Assembly: GCA_037954325.1 (NCBI GenBank)
Contig: JBBMNZ010000001.1
Coordinates: 5,018,874-5,082,873, forward strand
DNA from: Fistularia commersonii
Taxonomy: Eukaryota; Chordata; Actinopteri; Syngnathiformes; Fistulariidae
Length of the DNA: 64,000 nt
Reading direction: 5' to 3'
Positions 21,158 to 33,100 of this stretch are shown here, piece after piece (the stretch's first letter is position 1; every line of letters begins with the position of its first letter). A model generated the notes under the pieces. That model ran no database searches, was not told the DNA's origin, and worked only from the letters and a program-made list of their open reading frames with translations. A program made the translations under genes and the position numbers.

Positions 21158-23124
21158 AGTTAAGGTGATAAGTCTCCAACAAAAGTATTGAGGCATTGGG
21201 TTGAAATGAAAACAACAGCTGCTTGTCCAGGTGTTGTCAAGAGTTATAAAAGGAGTAAATAGCCCTTTTGAACAAAGGTCTGATGTGACTTGGGGAGGAA
21301 TTTCTGTTCCAGCTTGAAAATATATCAGTCAAAATCAACTTTCTGGTTACGTCGGGTAACGCTGTGTGAATCTTATTGGTGGCAGACAGTTAGCGGAGTA
21401 AAGAGGCCAGATCAGATTCAGCCTGGGGTCATTAATGTTTCAGGAGGCGCCAGAGGGGGAATGGAGAGTTGCTGCACCGCCAGGATCCGTTTCCCCCTCT
21501 CGCCGTGGCTTTTGTCGTTTCGGATCTGTCGCTCCGCACATGCGCAAAAACACACTTCGGCTTCCAATGGCACGTGGTTGAAAAGAAAAACAACTCGCTG
21601 TGCTTTTTCCAGCTTTTCTTTTCTTTGTTTCTTTTTTTTTTTCTTCTTCCGGGCCCCGGCGACCTCCGAGGGGCCCGCGGAGGTACTTACCGCCCTCGCT
21701 CCTAACATCAGCACAGATCCCCGACCACGGCATCACCGCGCCTTGATCCTGCTGCAGTCTGACACATGACCACGCAGACCCCTGGATGGGCATTAGAGCA
21801 GGCTTCAGCAAACCCAACATCGGCGGCTCCCAGAAACCACCGCCGCTCAAATCATTCATTAAATCAGAACACAAAAAGGAACTTTACTGGAACGCCTGGC
21901 TATAAATATTTGATCATGGCTGAGAATAAATCTTTGTCATTTTGTACTGCCTCCTCTTATAGATCCCCCGTGCTTCTGGCTGTTCTCACACACTCACACT
22001 AACGCCCACACACAGGCGTGGGCACGTGTTCGGCCCAGTCATTTGTTGAAATGGATCTGATGAATATTTCAAGCCTGGCTGTTAGGTGCAACTGGGCCCG
22101 ATTAGAGGTACTGCTAAGTGACACGCCGCGCTGCCAGCTCGCCACACAAATCATCGGTTCGCATTGGTTATACATGCTGAGAGCGTGCATGTGCCGGTGT
22201 GTGCGTCTAAAGTGGTTATGGCATTTTAGAGCACACTTTCCCACTCAAAATCACTTTGGATCTGATGTGAAGTGTAAGATTTCTCTGTTTGCGCACAGTG
22301 ACATTATCGCCCACCCCATGTAGTCTCCTCAGTGGAAGGTACCATTTTAATATCAGTGCTCCACTCCTTTATTTTATCCTGGGTTTCAGGTGCATTTTGC
22401 TACGTTGTTTATTTTGCCCGGGAAAAAAAAAAAAATCAACTTTCGATCATTTTCCTCTTTTTCCTAAAACACCAGCAGGTTGTTCAAGTGAGGGAGAGGA
22501 AGTCAGAGAGTTTCACCTCTGTCGGGTTTGTTAAAAGGCTTCTTGTCACTCGTGTTTGGAAGGATTTCCTGTTTTTACCCTCTCCTCGTCCTTCCCCCCC
22601 CTCTCCCTCCCAATGACAAGAGAATCCTTTATCATCAACCCTTTTAATGTCACCTTCAGCATTCCTGCCTTAGCAGACGATGTCAAGCGGCGAAACCGGG
22701 CTGCTGCTCGAACCCGTGCTCAGGTGGTGTTTAGTTGTGCAGGTGCACATTGTGAAATGATGTGTGTGTGTGTGTGTGTGTGTGTGCCAGGGAGCGACGG
22801 TGTGATGTGAGGTGTGAGCAAGCAGCGGCCCTCGCTTTTCGTCTCTGACAGCTCGCGTCCTCCACTGATACGTGATGCTAAATGAACCGGAAAAACATGC
22901 CTTTAAATGAGCAGACAGGTTTAAACGCTCTCAGCTCTCGTCACCAGACCCCCAACACACACACACACACACACAGAGCCCATACTCCCACCCAACCCAT
23001 CGCCAGCAGCCCCCAGACTCACGCTGTTCAGGGGCCTCTGCCCACGGAGCAGAGGCCGGCTAATGGAAAGCTTTCAGGGCGGCCGGAGAAAAATGTCGGC
23101 TCTCATTTGGCCTCTAGTGTCATG

Positions 23125-23168
<44 letters not shown>

Positions 23169-23416
23169 GCGTGGTCATGGATTAAGAATCTCTCACACAC
23201 ACACACACACATACACATCAGCACCTTGGGACATGCCATTATAAACAGTCCTGAAAACAACAACACTGCCCCCCCACACACACACATACAATACAAACAC
23301 ACACGATTACATATGTGTAAATGTGACATAGTTCACCACTCACCTTTCAAATATGGATTGAAGAAGAGGACACAGTCAAAAACAATCCCATAGTTTAGTC
23401 TGGATTAAAGCAGGGG

Positions 23417-23417
<1 letters not shown>

Positions 23418-23504
<87 letters not shown>
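23418..23504 (+). repeat. (GT)n microsatellite, about 43 units
   Basis: One of the longest pure dinucleotide arrays in the window, in the glmn-gfi1 interval. Confidence 0.95.
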
Positions 23505-23505
<1 letters not shown>

Positions 23506-26500
23506 ACTATGGGTGTAAGGAAATATTGTTACCTGCAGGTTTAACACGTCATGGATGGGTGGACATGGCTTAAAAATAAGAGAATTGATTTTTAAAGAAA
23601 ACAAAGGAAGAAAATGTGGACGGTTTTAAATGCCAAATTTTATGGTTGTGTGAGGATGTATATGCCTGCGCACATGGCGGTTTGTGTGTGTGCAGCTACA
23701 TGAACTGTGGTATGTGGTAATCTATGAGGGTACATATTTGTGTGTGTGTCAAACTGAAACAGATTCTCATCTGTTTAATAATGATTCTGTATGAATGTCT
23801 GTGGGTGTATGTGCCTTAGCTCCTCTCCACTTTATCTGTCTCCGAATTTTCTTTTTGTGAGTGCAGTTTACCGGTGTTTGTGTTTGCTGTTGAGTTTGAA
23901 TAAGAACGGATGAAGCTCAAGTATCCTCCAGGTACTGGTTTGCTTTACCAACACATTTAGCAAACAACCTCAGAGTAAAGCTGCTGGGTACGAGCTTCGA
24001 TCCGGGCTCAACGAATGAAATGAGAAATGAATGTCTGGTCCTGAAGGAGTAACTCATCATATGAAGTGAATCAACTCTCAAATACAACTGCTTGCATTGG
24101 AGTATGATGCTTTTATCAGGTACTACTAGCAGAAGACTGAATGCAATATTCACTAATATTAGCATAAGAGTAAAACACTTCAACTGGTGCTACAAGTGTA
24201 TTAGCATTTTACATCATGAACGACCTAGCTTCAACTCCACAGACAATGACCTGCTGAAATTTCCAGTTCAGACACATTTAGCAGCAGGGGTTTGGATCCC
24301 ATAAGTAATTGTCACAGATTTTCATGAAGATTTTCCTAAAGTTTTTTGCACTGCCCAAATAATCCTCATCCTTGCCGGAGAGTTACATTACCTGAGACTA
24401 GCATAAAAACATAATGCTCCATTAGCTGCTACAAACATGATATTATAATGCTGTATTATCTTCTACTAGCAAAAGAGTGAAATTCAACATGTGCTAAATG
24501 CTACGTGCATCCACGTGTTGGGTCACGTGGACAAAGTCGGCTATTGTGAATTGCTAAAATTAGAAGCTAAGAGTGTGATGCTAGCTGCGACCAACTTGAC
24601 GACATTACCTTCCTTAGGTAACAATGCCAACTTCTTAAAAGGGTTAAAAAGGGAATTGGAAGAAACTGATGATCAGATTGGTTATTTTTAATTTATTTAT
24701 CCAGTTACTTAACCACTTGAGAGGTTCAGCTTCATGTCGGAGGGGAGCATCGCCATCGTCCAGTGAGTGGAGCGTGACGCCCAGACCTCGTCCGGACACG
24801 TGAGACCCCTTCTTTTTTGCAAATCATTGTTGTCGAAATCTGTGAAAAAGTGTGAATTTGCCTCTGCACTATGGCCCACTTTCAAACTCCAGTGTGTGTG
24901 TGTGTGCGCCATGATTCGGTAGGAAGCCTGTCGGCCCCGCAGAGACCCGGCCGTCAGCCGCCTGCGCTGCCGGTGTCTCCTGTTATTATTTTCCTCTGGT
25001 TGTGCTGCCTCTCCTCTCCTCTCCTCTCCGGCGTCATGAATAATTTGTAGCGGGGCCTTGTTGCTTGATGACAGCCGTGCAGTTGGTTTGCAGTCTGTTT
25101 TTCAGATGGGGTGAATAATGAATAAGCCCCAGCAACAAAAGAGCTGCGTGTCCTACATGAGCCGCCCGCCCCTCCTCCTCACGCCGTCCCGGGTGAGTTT
25201 TGCATGGCGACCGGAGGAAGGACTGGGTCGTGGGGCGGGGGGGTCAGGTGAAGGGAAAGGTCACCTGTCAAAACTTCCATCCAGTTTTTTTTTTTTTTTT
25301 TTATCTCCTCATGTTTGCCAATCTGCACTTTTTAATCAGTGCTTGGAATCCCGGGTCCCATGCTGCCGGTCCGACGAGTCCGACCTGCGCCGAATGTGCT
25401 GAGCGCAGCGTGAGAGCGGCGCCGGATTATTATTACAATATACACAACGGCTGCTCGGCCTCGGGGCGACAATCACATTTACCCTCTCTTTTATCTGAGG
25501 GACCTCTCCCTTTGCAGCTCGCTCTTCTCACCTGCCGCCACGCACGTGACGTGACGTCGGTGCGTCTGGTGCGCGCGCACATACATTGACTACCACTGTT
25601 TTTTTTTTCACCTTTTTTTTTTTTTTTTTTTATGTTGATTAGGAATTGAATTTCAGGCTGGTGTTGAATTAAAAGGAATTTATATTTCATTTATTTATTT
25701 GTTATCAGGTCTCGGAGGTTCATAGCCAATCACAGCTGAGTTTTGAGAGAAAGGGGCGGGGCTTATCATGGGCCGTTCAGCCGTCAATCATCCGACCCTC
25801 GTTCACGTGGGAGAGCCCAGTCGAACCCGGACCCTCGGTGTGGCGGAGGATCTGGACACCAAATTTAATTTTTAAAAATCACACTAATTATTTATTCGTC
25901 TATTTGATATCAGGAATTGATTCATAAAAAAAAATCAGTGAAACTGTTCATGAAAATTTAAATCACAAATAACATTTTTCTATCAGTTTCAAAAAGACAA
26001 GATGGAAGTGTGACCTTTGAGAGGAGTGTGTGTTATCAGTCACCTGGGATTATCTGCCCTTAAGGGTTTTACCAATTAAATGTTATCACATCCATGCAAT
26101 AATCTTGACTGTCGGTGAGAGTGAGATAATTTTCACTAGTCAGATTTCCTCTCTACGTGCAAGATTTGCAAAGCACACTTCCTGTTATTCTCCCAGATTG
26201 CAGCAGATGAAGCACATAACAAACAGGTGTGTTGATCATAATCTGATTTTATCAATAAATTAAATCCGGTTGAATAATCTGGGAATATTTATTCCCCCCC
26301 CCCCCCAGCGGCCCCACCAGGGGCGTTTCGACCCGGTACCAGATTATCTGCCGGAACACACTGGAAAACCAGGCTCTCCTCCGCGCCCCTGGAATCCTCC
26401 CCTTCATAATTCATGCTTAATCTCAGATTAATAATGAACCATCCAAACCACTGAAACCCCGGACGCCCAAGTTTTCTAATGCACATCCGTGTCTGTCAGG

Positions 26501-26569
26501 AGGAATCAGCAGCCGGGGTTGGGGGTCGATGCCGGGGCCAGGTCCAGGGACTGCCCTGCTCTGATTACC

Positions 26570-26602
<33 letters not shown>

Positions 26603-27647
26603 CCACCCCTCCGATCGATGGAGCGTCTTCTATCCATATTTGATGGGTGTGCCTCAGGGCAGCGCAGTAGTGCTTTAAAAATCCAGCCGAGCAAATCTGG
26701 TCATCTTAATGGCTCCTCTCAACCTTCTCTCTCTTTTTCGGAGAAGAAAAGACCTCTCTGAGATTGAGGAGATTGAGCTGGAGGATCTTCTCGCAGGAAC
26801 CCAGGTTCCATCCCAACGCCTCTCCTTCAGATCCAACCTGTCCACTTATCTGTGAGTGTGATCACCAAAACTCTACAGTCTCATTTTTTCCACCCATTTG
26901 TTGTTATTATACACATATTACATATTCAAACATCAGTGATTTATTTGACACATTTTCTCTAATTTTTGTTTTTTATTTACTTAAATATGTTTGAGTGTGC
27001 ATTTTAATTTGATCCAAGGAAACGTGATATGTATCACAGGAAAGGAGGCCATAGATTCTAGTTAATCTTGTGTCCGTCGGAAAATCCGTAAAATATATAT
27101 ATATATGTATATATATATATTTTTTTTTTTACAATTATTCATCCATAATTATAATAATAATGAAAATGTTCGATCTTGTTGGATTTAAGAGATGCAGATG
27201 TTGCCCCGCCGCCTCCTCTTCCTCTCCAAACCGCTCATTCCGGCCTTTAAAATATTCAGTGTTTCTTCTGTGTGTGTGTGTGTGTGTGTGTGTGGGTGTA
27301 TTTAAAAAAAAAACAAAAAAAAAACCATCATGAGTCAGTGATTTCAATCAATGTCGGAGGCGAAGTATGACGAGGAGAGGAAGTGCGCCGGTGAGGAAGA
27401 TGAGGTCTCCACCTCTTCCCCGCCGCAGCTCAGATTTAAACCCGACAGCTGCAGAATGTGCGCGTCCTTCTTCCTCCTCCACACACGCACGCCATGAGGG
27501 CGGCGGCGTCTGGTTACCGGTGACCAGCTAACCAGCCTGTTTACGGTGAAAACACTGCGCTCCAGTCGACACAACAAACAGCAGCCCCGGGGTGAGGAGG
27601 GGGAGGAGGGGGCAATCACGGCAGGTGCGACCCCCCCCCACCCCAAT

Positions 27648-27678
<31 letters not shown>

Positions 27679-28104
27679 TGCGAAAAACTCGATTATTATG
27701 TTCAAATAAGCAGGGGTTGGTTAATTGAAATATAAAAAAAAGGAAAAATATAAATCCACCCGCTGGGTTTTTCCCCCGCCCGGTTGAATAATCTCTGCAA
27801 GATATCGAGTTGCGTTTAAAAACGGTTAAAAATAACTTTAAAAAAATGACTTGTTTTTATATTAATCTCTGGCCTGTGATTGGTGGCGTCAGATACTTCC
27901 TGACTGCAACTCCAGATTATAATCTTCCGCGAAAACAGGGGTTGTGCGTTTTTATCGTTTTGTCTCTTCTTCCGTGATTACTTTTTTTCGATTCTGCGCA
28001 CTGATTCGTTCCTTTTCCGGTTTAAAATCGATAGAGATTAAAGTAAGATTAAAAGAAACTGAAAAAAATAAATAAATCCACCAGTTAATTTCAGTACCCC
28101 TTTT

Positions 28105-28110
28105 TTTATT
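28105..28110 (-). terminator. gfi1: candidate gfi1 poly(A) signal
   Basis: AATAAA on the gfi1 strand about 580 bases past the stop codon. It is the first clear canonical hexamer I find outside A-rich clutter. Moderate to low certainty. Confidence 0.35.
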
Positions 28111-28612
28111 GTTCATGTCTTAACTTTAAATCAACCCTCAAGTTTTCAAATACACCCCCCGCGGGGAGCGATGTCTGTGTATATATGTGTGTGTGTGTGT
28201 GTGTGTTTGCGGAGGGTAGGTCTATTTAGTAAACAGTGAGAGTGGATTGGGAGGCAAAGAGATTGTAAACTGCTGTTTGTTAAATCAAACCGCGGAGGCT
28301 GTTTTGCCTCCATGTCTCTTTTTTTCAGGTGGGGGCAGATTTGCATCTCTGCTCCCGCCCGCCGCCCGGTTCCTGGAGGTTGGGGCCCAAATATTTGGGA
28401 GTTGGAGGCCTCGGAGCTGATTCAGATCAGGTTTCCGAAAATCCCGCGTCCACAGCTTATTCCTGGTACTTCCGGGTCCCGCGGAGGGATATCTAGTGTT
28501 TCGGCTCCGCACTTGGGGGGGGGGGGTCCTGTTTTTTTTGTGTTTTTTTGGTCAAAAATAAATAAATCGCTGATATTTAATGCACTTTCTGATCTGAAGT
28601 GAAAAGCAGGTA

Positions 28613-28628
28613 GACGCCCCCTGCTGGA
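28613..28628 (-). promoter_or_regulatory. CTCF core motif in gfi1 3' UTR
   Basis: The minus strand reads TCCAGCAGGGGGCGTC, a full match to the CTCF core, about 60 bases past the gfi1 stop codon. Confidence 0.55.
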
Positions 28629-28685
28629 GCATCCCGGTAGTAAATGATCGATATTATTATTATTGATTATCGACGAGCATTTGCG

Positions 28686-29346
28686 TCACTTGAGTCCATG
28701 CTGCGTCTCTTTGTGCCTCCGCAGGTCCACCTTCCTCTGGAAACCTTTCCCGCACAGGTCGCAGCCGAACGGCTTGTAGCCGGTGTGCTTCCGGCTGTGC
28801 GTGATGAGGTTGGAGCTCTGGCTGAACGCCTTCCCGCACACCTGGCACTTGTGCGGTTTCTCACCTGAGTGGGGGGGGGGAGAAAAAAAAAACACAACTT
28901 CCTGTGAGTCTCAAGCTTTTGCTTGTGTTTCCTGTGTGTGTTTGTGTTAAAAAAAAAATCCACGCTCACCGGTGTGTATGAAGGTGTGTTTTTTCATGTC
29001 GGACTTCTGGTGGAACCGCTTCCCGCAATACTGACACGGGTACGGCCGCGTGTCCGAGTGGATGAGCAGGTGCGTGGACAGCGTGGACGAGCGTTTGAAG
29101 CTTTTGCCGCAGATCTTGCAGTCGAAACTCCGCTCCTGTGTGAGATCACGGGTGGGTTAGAGTGGGAGGGAGGCGGGGTGCGGGGAGTGCGGGGAGTGGA
29201 TGAGTCACCTGCGAGTGCACGGCCTTGTGCTGCTCCAAACTCACGGCGTGTCCGAACGTCTTCCCGCAAATGTCGCAGGCGAACGGCCGGGTGCCGCTGT
29301 GCGACCGGCGGACGTGCACCTCCAGGCCGTGCGGGGTGGAAAATAC
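28686..29346 (-). CDS. gfi1: gfi1 zinc-finger exons
   Basis: Three exons (29209-29346, 28970-29135, 28686-28864) encode the rest of finger 1 and fingers 2-6. Cys/His ligands are all present, for example CDICGKTF...HKAVH, CKICGKSF...HLLIH, CQYCGKRF...HTFIH, CQVCGKAF...HSRKH and CDLCGKGF...HKETQH. Finger 1 is split by the intron after CSK, as in mammals. The stop codon is at 28686-28688. Confidence 0.95.
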
Positions 29347-31435
29347 CTGCGGGAGTGTGAGTGGGTGAGATTTGCTGCACTCCCTTTCACTCCTCGAACC
29401 CTTTTCTGTCCCAGAAACGCATAAGTTGACCTATTCGAGTCATAACTAGTCCTTTTTTCACCTTTTTTGAGGGGAATCTGTACCACCTATTTCACATTCT
29501 GGAGTGGAGGAACAACTCTAGAACCCAAGCAACCACGATTGAATCCTCTTTTTGTGGTATTTAATGGGATATTTCCACAGGATGGCCCTGGATCTTCTTC
29601 TCTTCCTCTTGGCTTTTTCGGCCTCCTTCGACTAACCCTGTTCTCCGGATCCTCTTCTCTAAGCCGACTAACTCCGTGTCCTCTTTCTCTACATCGGTGG
29701 TTTTCTTCTAGACCCGGTTAGGGACCGGCTGCGGGTCATCTTCACAGAAAATCTGTCTCGGTACAAATGATCTTCTGGATCTTATTTTGACGGACGACTG
29801 TTTCCGCTTTCGCCTTACTGACACACTTAGTATTGTATCGTAAAGTGCAATCGTATTAAATACTGTGAATTATTATTTGCGCAGAAACATTTCCGTGCAC
29901 AAAACTGGTCGGAGAACGTCGCTCTGGACCTCCTGTCTGGCAGATCCAACTTTCGACCAACAAATTCCCCATCCCTCCTCCATCTATGACCAAAAACACC
30001 TCGGCCCGGCCGCTCCGACTTTATCTCCAAAACATTTAACGTGCGTCCCTTAGTAGTTTGTTCCAGGAGAGGTTAATACAGTTGATTTTTATATCCTTTC
30101 CCAGAATGTCAGGGGCTTTCGGGGTTAATTTGATCCCAGGGGTCTCCATCACACCCACCTTGCTGCATTTCACGCACTTGTAGGCCGCGCCGAGCAGGAG
30201 GCCGGAGCACAGCAGCTCCGGCGGGGGCTTCACCCCGTGGGCGTCCGGGAACAGCAGCGCGGCGGCGGCGTAGGCCGTGCGCCGCGCCGCGTACGGCTCC
30301 TCCGCGTACACGGAGGGATGCGCGGTGCCGTCGTCGAACAGGCCCGGCGGTGGAGGAGGCGGCGGCGGCGGCGGCGGCGCGCCCAGGTCCGCGTCCCCGC
30401 CGCGGGGATAGAGGCCCGGCGGCGCCAGGGGCCCCAACGCGGGGCCCGTAAAACCGCCCCACGCGTACGGGCGGAACGGGACCACGAAGGGCGGGGGCTC
30501 GTCCACGGGAGGGGACAGACACTTCTCCGAGTCCACTGAGGGGGGGACAGGAGGACAGACCGCTGTTACAACCGGCTGGAAACACACACACACACGTATA
30601 CACACACACAGACGCACTCGAGTGTCGAGGTGGAAAAACACCAAATAAAAAAGGTGTTTTTTAAAAATAAAAAATACATACATGCAGTTTAACTACAAAA
30701 TAACAGTGAAATCAAGGATATAACCTGTAAATTAAAAAATCTGCTCGGGGACACAGTACCTTAATGTAAAGTACATAAAAAAAAAATCACTATTGTTCAT
30801 GTCCGTGTGTGAAAGTGATTTTTTTTTTTTTTAAATAGAAGAAAATATAGAAATACCCTCGAGTATGTAAGCGCTGCTTGAATCGTGTGAAAACTCTCAA
30901 ACCTGAGGTCTTTTTCACACTTCAAGTCTATTTCCGTGAATCCGCAGCAAATCAAAGTTAAAAACTTCCTCGACGAGATGAGTTTACGTTCAAAGAACCG
31001 TGCGTGTGCGTGTGCTTGTACCCGGCGAGGCTGAGGGGGACGGAGGCCTCCAGTAATCTTCGTACTCCGTGGATCCGCCGCAGACGCTGTCCACGGGACT
31101 CAGCGGGGACTCGGGGGAAAAATCCGGCCGCGTGGAATCCGGCGAGAAACCGAACCGGTCCACGGACCGGTCCTCCGGCGGGAGCTGCTCCGCTTCTGGC
31201 GGGGACACGGAGCGCTCAGCGTAATAACACATTTATTATCCCCTAAATCGTTAAAATAAATAAACCAAACATATATATATATATATATATATATATGTAT
31301 AAAAAAAAAAAATGTTTTTTTTGTTTTTGCGCACGTACCTGTGCAAATGTGCGCCAGGATGCGGTCATCCTCCAGGGCGCGGGGCCGGTGGTAGCTGTGC
31401 GCCCGCTTGCTCTTCACCAGGAAGGATCGCGGCAT
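28686..31435 (-). CDS. gfi1: gfi1, SNAG/six-zinc-finger transcriptional repressor, complete
   Basis: GFI1 is a nuclear repressor that recruits LSD1/CoREST through its N-terminal SNAG domain and binds AATC-core DNA through C2H2 fingers; it controls blood lineage and inner-ear hair-cell fate. Coding exons: 31339-31435, 31022-31195, 30159-30535, 29209-29346, 28970-29135 and 28686-28864, all GT/AG and in phase, 376 aa (human 422). The SNAG domain MPRSFLVKSKRAHSYHRPR is essentially identical to mammalian GFI1, including Pro2. A conserved WRPPSPSASP motif ends exon 2. Six fingers run from YKCVKCSK at about residue 209 to the C-terminal HGLK. The DNA-contacting QSSNLITH helix of finger 5, including the Asn mutated in human neutropenia, is intact. 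The middle region is shorter than in mammals and contains a run of 11 prolines. Paralogue (gfi1aa/ab) not assigned. Confidence 0.96.
30353..30386 (-). repeat. gfi1: coding (CCG)n run in gfi1 exon 3
   Basis: Eleven consecutive proline codons, seven of them CCG in a row, in the poorly conserved middle region of GFI1. Likely length-polymorphic. Confidence 0.85.
31339..31435 (-). CDS. gfi1: gfi1 first coding exon (SNAG domain)
   Basis: ATG at 31433-31435 opens directly into the SNAG motif, which fixes the start. The exon ends in HICT plus one base of a split codon at donor GTACGT. In mammals the SNAG peptide occupies the LSD1 active-site cleft. Confidence 0.95.
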
Positions 31436-31499
31436 GGCGGGAGCGGCGGCGGCTCCGGTGCTCCGGTCCTCCGGTGCCCCGGCAGAGACGTGTGAACCC

Positions 31500-31640
31500 G
31501 GGGAGAAGCGCGTCTCACTGCCGCGCACAACCGCGGCTGACGCTCTTTAGTGTGGGGGGCCTGGAGGCTGCAAAGCGCATGCGCGGATCGGGAGGGGGAG
31601 GGGGGGGTGCCAGGTGTCTCGCGGACAGGTGACAGACATA
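31500..31640 (-). promoter_or_regulatory. gfi1: gfi1 proximal promoter region with NRF1 palindrome
   Basis: CpG-rich sequence 65-200 bases upstream of the gfi1 ATG. It contains the perfect NRF1 palindrome GCGCATGCGC at 31575-31584, a motif enriched at TATA-less vertebrate promoters. The actual start site cannot be read from sequence. Confidence 0.45.
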
Positions 31641-31687
31641 AACACACACACACATCACCGGCGGCGCTGGAGGGAAATACCAATAAC

Positions 31688-31722
<35 letters not shown>

Positions 31723-32354
31723 TAAAAAAAATATATATGCAAAGAGAGAACATTGAGATTTGAATCTGGTAATCACGTGATAGGAGAGGGTCGTTACGTC
31801 ACTAAGCTTACTTTGATTCAATATCACACTGGTGGAGGGAAAAGAGAAAAAAAAAGAAAAATACCCTCTCTGCAGTCGCTGTACACACACAACTTAAAAC
31901 ATGCATGCTTTTTATATGTATCATAAACTGCACACATGTATATAATACACATAATACACATGAATAAAATTACACACTTGTATATACATTTGTATACAGA
32001 GACAATTGTATATAGAAACGAGTGTCTATATTTTTATACATTTTATATAAATATATTTACACATATGCAAACTTGTATAAATATACAGATATGTGTTACG
32101 TCGTTATTTTGATAGAAATAAATTTAAATATGTTTACAAGTTGACATGTAAATGGAATAAATCAGCTAATTTGCCCTGTTAATGCTGTTGTTTTATTATG
32201 ATTCATGCGGTGAAGCTGTGAGACCAGCAGTAAGAGACGGGTTCGAACACACACACATACACACACACACGCACACATGCCGGATCAGACCACGGCTCGT
32301 GTCTCCCGAGCTGATACACACTTTATCGGCGTCGTGCTCAATCAGGGAGGGGGA

Positions 32355-32385
<31 letters not shown>

Positions 32386-32817
32386 GGGGGGGGTCAGTTA
32401 TGTGTAAATATTTTGCTATCAAATTGAATCAGGGTTCTTAATTTTTTTTCAGACGCATTATGTTTGTTCATGATGAACCCGGGGAGTTCCCGGGGGGGGT
32501 CGCGAGAAGAAACAGGAGAGGACCCGTGTGTGTGTGTGTGTGTGCGTGAGTGAGAGAGAGAGAGAGAGACGCTTCAAATAATCAACCCATGTGTGTGACG
32601 GTGAGGAAGAGGAGGAATTTGCATTAATTTACGCGAAATTCTATGTGTGTGTGTGTGTGTGTTCACCCTCAGAAGAACCGGTCCTGTGTGCGTTGACTCC
32701 CGAAGCGACACGTCCGTTTGCTCTCTCTCTCACTGTGAGTGTGTGTGTGTGTGTGTTCACCCTCACAGGAACCGGTCCTGTGTGTGTGTTTACTCCCGAA
32801 GCGACACGTCCGTCTGC

Positions 32818-32849
<32 letters not shown>

Positions 32850-33047
32850 AAAACGGGTCCTTTCCATCAGTGTGTTTGAGACAGTGAAAGTGGGTCCGTT
32901 TGTTGCGTGTGTGTATATGTGTAAACGGGATCAATTCTAAATGTGTGTGTGAGTGAGAGAGAGAGAGAGAGAGAGCGAAACCGGGTCCGTTCCATCTGTG
33001 TGTCTGTGTTATTAAGCGGGGTCGTTCTGTGTGTGTGTGTGCGTGTG

Positions 33048-33100
<53 letters not shown>

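Larger units (their letters stand above)
14661..28100. other. gene-free interval between glmn and gfi1
   Basis: About 13.4 kb in which I recognise no coding exon. The open frames here are short or consist of CA/GT repeats. It contains the hAT remnant at 20711-21157, old SINE fragments near 18.8 kb, many microsatellites (notably 16649-16696, 18165-18220, 23125-23218, 23418-23504, 26572-26601) and T or A runs. Interspersed are GC-balanced, CpG-containing blocks with little repeat character, around 15.55-16.15, 17.74-18.1, 19.35-20.04, 21.4-21.75, 22.0-22.2, 24.9-25.6 and 26.3-26.75 kb. These are candidates for conserved regulatory elements of the neighbouring developmental gene gfi1; conservation was not tested. 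Confidence 0.6.

Noticed and set aside
21430..21450. Possible CTCF site GGCGCCAGAGGGGGAATGG
   Set aside because: One base short of the core spacing and lacking the GGC end.
30109..30609. Second long minus-strand frame and a plus-strand frame over gfi1 exon 3
   Set aside because: GC-rich shadow frames; the true frame is fixed by phase with the SNAG and finger exons.
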